A stretch of DNA of 9,399 nt from Candidatus Gallibacteroides avistercoris. GTDB taxonomy: Bacteria; Bacteroidota; Bacteroidia; Bacteroidales; CHK158-818. The position numbers and the translations under genes were made by a program. Below, piece by piece: positions 7,282 to 9,399 of the stretch. Each line of letters opens with the position of its first letter. The first letter of the stretch is position 1. The stretch is from positions 1 through 9,399 of the forward strand of contig DVNA01000012.1 of the NCBI GenBank assembly GCA_018714665.1, in the 5' to 3' direction. A model generated the notes under the pieces. It did no database searches, was not told where the DNA came from, and saw only the letters and a list, made by a program, of their open reading frames with translations.

Positions 7282-7311
7282 GGGACGTATTAACCTGAAA
7301 AATAGATTTGT

Positions 7312-9399
7312 ATGGATTCATTACTTTTTTTGCTGGTCCCTGCCGCATCTATTGTGGCATTGCTTTTCGCCTGGTTTTTCTATAAACAGATGATGAAAGA
7401 GAGTGAAGGTACTGAAACGATGCAGAAAATCGCAGCGTATGTCAGGCGCGGAGCGATGTCGTATTTAAAACAACAATACAAGGTTGTTGGCATTGTTTTT
7501 CTGGTCCTGGCTGCGATTTTTGCCGTAATGGCTTATGGCTTTTCGTTGCAGAATGCTTGGGTCCCCGTAGCGTTTCTTACGGGAGGGTTCTTTTCCGGAT
7601 TGTCCGGTTATTTGGGAATGAAGACGGCCACTTATGCTTCTGCACGTACGGCCAATGCAGCCCGTGAGTCGTTGAATGGCGGTTTACGTATTGCCTTCCG
7701 AAGCGGAGCGGTAATGGGATTGGTTGTTGTCGGACTGGGTCTGTTGGACATCTCCTTCTGGTACCTGCTGTTGGAGTATTGCATCCCGGACGATGCCTTG
7801 AATCCGGGGCAAAAATTGTGCGTGATTACCACTACGATGCTGACATTCGGTATGGGAGCATCCACACAAGCGTTGTTTGCCCGTGTGGGAGGTGGAATCT
7901 ATACAAAAGCAGCCGATGTGGGGGCTGACCTGGTAGGTAAGGTAGAGGCCGGTATCCCCGAAGATGACCCGCGTAACCCGGCCACCATTGCCGACAATGT
8001 AGGCGATAATGTTGGTGACGTTGCCGGCATGGGGGCCGATTTGTATGAATCCTATTGCGGATCGATATTGGCTACTGCCGCATTGGGAGCAGCGGCATTC
8101 GCCTATTCGGGCGACATCGATCTGCAATTCAGGGCAGTAATAGCCCCTATGCTGGTAGCGGCCATGGGGATTATCGCATCTATTATCGGGATATTCTCGG
8201 TTCGGACAAAAGAAAATGCCACGATGAGGATGCTGTTGAATGCCTTGTCCAACGGCACGAACATCAGTTCGATACTAACCGTATTATTCACCTTTGGAGT
8301 ATTGTATGTGTTGCAGATTCCCAATTGGGCTATCATGGCTATGACAGTGGTGGTAGGTTTGGTTGTCGGAGCAGTTATCGGTAAATCTACCGAATATTAC
8401 ACCTCTCAGTCGTACCGTCCTACCCAGAAACTGTCTGAAAGCGGAAAGACCGGTCCTGCTACCGTTATCATTTCTGGTATCGGTTTGGGGCTGGAATCGA
8501 CCGCTATTCCGGTTATCGCTGTTATTTTCGGTATCATTGCCTCTTTCCTGGTAGCCTCCGATTTCGATTTTTCCAACATAAGCATGGGCTTGTACGGTAT
8601 CGGGCTGGCGGCTGTGGGGATGCTCTCAACGTTGGGCGTAACGTTGGCTACGGACGCTTACGGACCGATTGCCGATAATGCCGGAGGAAATGCCGAGATG
8701 AGCGGTCTGGGGGAAAATGTCCGTCATCGTACGGATGCCTTGGACTCTTTGGGCAATACAACAGCCGCTACCGGAAAGGGATTTGCCATTGGCTCTGCCG
8801 CATTAACGGGCTTGGCCCTGTTGGCCTCATACATAGAAGAGATCCGTATCGGGCTGATTCGTATCGGCGAGAATATGTTGGTGATGTCCGACGGAACGGA
8901 AGTTTTGACTGAAAAAGCCTCGTTCATCGATTTCATGCACTATTACGATGTTACCTTGATGAACCCGCTGGTGTTGTCGGGGATGTTTTTAGGCGCTATG
9001 ATGTCATTTCTTTTCTGCGGACTGACCATGAATGCCGTAGGACGTGCCGCTGCCAAGATGGTAGATGAAGTACGCCGCCAGTTCCGTGAAATAAAAGGTA
9101 TTTTGACCGGTGAGAGCGAACCTGATTACGAACGGTGTGTAGCCATCTCCACCAAAGGGGCACAACGGGCCATGGTTCTTCCCTCTTGTCTGGCCATTAT
9201 CGCACCGGTGGTTACCGGTTTGATATTGGGAGTATCCGGTGTATTGGGTTTGCTCATTGGCGGGTTGAGTTCCGGTTTCGTATTGGCTATCTTCATGGCC
9301 AATTCAGGAGGGGCCTGGGACAATGCCAAGAAATATGTAGAAGAGGGCAACTTTGGCGGGAAAGGCAGCGAGGTACACAAGGCTACCGTCGTTGGCGAT
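7312..9399 (+). CDS. hppA: Membrane-bound sodium/proton-translocating pyrophosphatase, 3'-truncated by window edge
   Basis: An integral membrane pump that hydrolyses pyrophosphate and moves cations outward across the inner membrane. From the ATG at 7312 the frame is open for 696 codons to the window end. Relatives of about 735 residues imply some 40 missing residues, including the last membrane helix. Many hydrophobic helices are visible. Substrate and Mg2+ sites are intact: DVGADLVGKVE (202-212), DDPRNPATIADNVGD (218-232), DNAGGNAEMS (455-464), and GGAWDNAKK (666-674). E246 in DLYESY matches the glutamate of Na+-pumping enzymes. A485 and G488 in GNTTAATGKG match the K+-dependent class, where K+-independent enzymes have Lys and Thr. 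T90, F94, D146 and M176 match the dual Na+/H+ subgroup. The ATG start is supported because these numbers coincide with Bacteroides numbering. It has its own promoter and is divergent from mscS. Family call very secure; ion specificity is inference from residues. Confidence 0.96.
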   Translation, partial: MDSLLFLLVPAASIVALLFAWFFYKQMMKESEGTETMQKIAAYVRRGAMSYLKQQYKVVGIVFLVLAAIFAVMAYGFSLQNAWVPVAFLTGGFFSGLSGYLGMKTATYASARTANAARESLNGGLRIAFRSGAVMGLVVVGLGLLDISFWYLLLEYCIPDDALNPGQKLCVITTTMLTFGMGASTQALFARVGGGIYTKAADVGADLVGKVEAGIPEDDPRNPATIADNVGDNVGDVAGMGADLYESYCGSILATAALGAAAFAYSGDIDLQFRAVIAPMLVAAMGIIASIIGIFSVRTKENATMRMLLNALSNGTNISSILTVLFTFGVLYVLQIPNWAIMAMTVVVGLVVGAVIGKSTEYYTSQSYRPTQKLSESGKTGPATVIISGIGLGLESTAIPVIAVIFGIIASFLVASDFDFSNISMGLYGIGLAAVGMLSTLGVTLATDAYGPIADNAGGNAEMSGLGENVRHRTDALDSLGNTTAATGKGFAIGSAALTGLALLASYIEEIRIGLIRIGENMLVMSDGTEVLTEKASFIDFMHYYDVTLMNPLVLSGMFLGAMMSFLFCGLTMNAVGRAAAKMVDEVRRQFREIKGILTGESEPDYERCVAISTKGAQRAMVLPSCLAIIAPVVTGLILGVSGVLGLLIGGLSSGFVLAIFMANSGGAWDNAKKYVEEGNFGGKGSEVHKATVVGD

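Noticed and set aside
7303..7310. TAGATTTG, a perfect TAnnTTTG match directly before the hppA ATG.
   Set aside because: A promoter here would start transcription inside the coding sequence, past a start codon well supported by family numbering. The upstream TTG-N20-TACATTTA pair gives a sensible leader, so this copy is probably chance in AT-rich DNA.

Overview
The window looks like Bacteroidota DNA, most likely Bacteroidales. It has Bacteroides-type -7 boxes (TAnnTTTG) upstream of genes, AT-rich leaders without Shine-Dalgarno sequences, a lipoprotein of the GxGYxYP family, a Bacteroidota-style Gfo/Idh/MocA protein, and a membrane pyrophosphatase whose residue numbering matches the Bacteroides enzymes. 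I cannot name a genus. No rRNA, tRNA, CRISPR array, insertion sequence or phage gene is visible. No gene-free stretch exceeds about 215 bases.

Layout from left to right: (1) the 3' part of a Gfo/Idh/MocA oxidoreductase (+), cut by the left edge and followed by a clear intrinsic terminator; (2) folC (-), convergent with it; (3) a PIN-PhoH fusion ATPase (+), divergent from folC across about 212 bases; (4) a perfect inverted repeat that can end transcription from both sides; (5) a probable two-gene minus-strand unit, mscS-type channel then GxGYxYP lipoprotein, 27 bases apart; (6) hppA (+), a membrane pyrophosphatase divergent from mscS and cut by the right edge about 40 residues before its expected end.

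The genes do not form one pathway. folC serves folate metabolism, PIN-PhoH probably RNA metabolism, MscS osmotic protection, and HppA couples pyrophosphate hydrolysis to ion pumping. The most informative result is in hppA. It carries the four residues I recall as the signature of the dual Na+/H+ pumping subfamily (Thr90, Phe94, Asp146, Met176), together with the Ala/Gly pair of K+-dependent enzymes. The least understood gene is the GxGYxYP lipoprotein, which has no experimentally known function that I am aware of. Overall this reads as mostly conserved chromosomal backbone, and I see no convincing new defence or mobile system.
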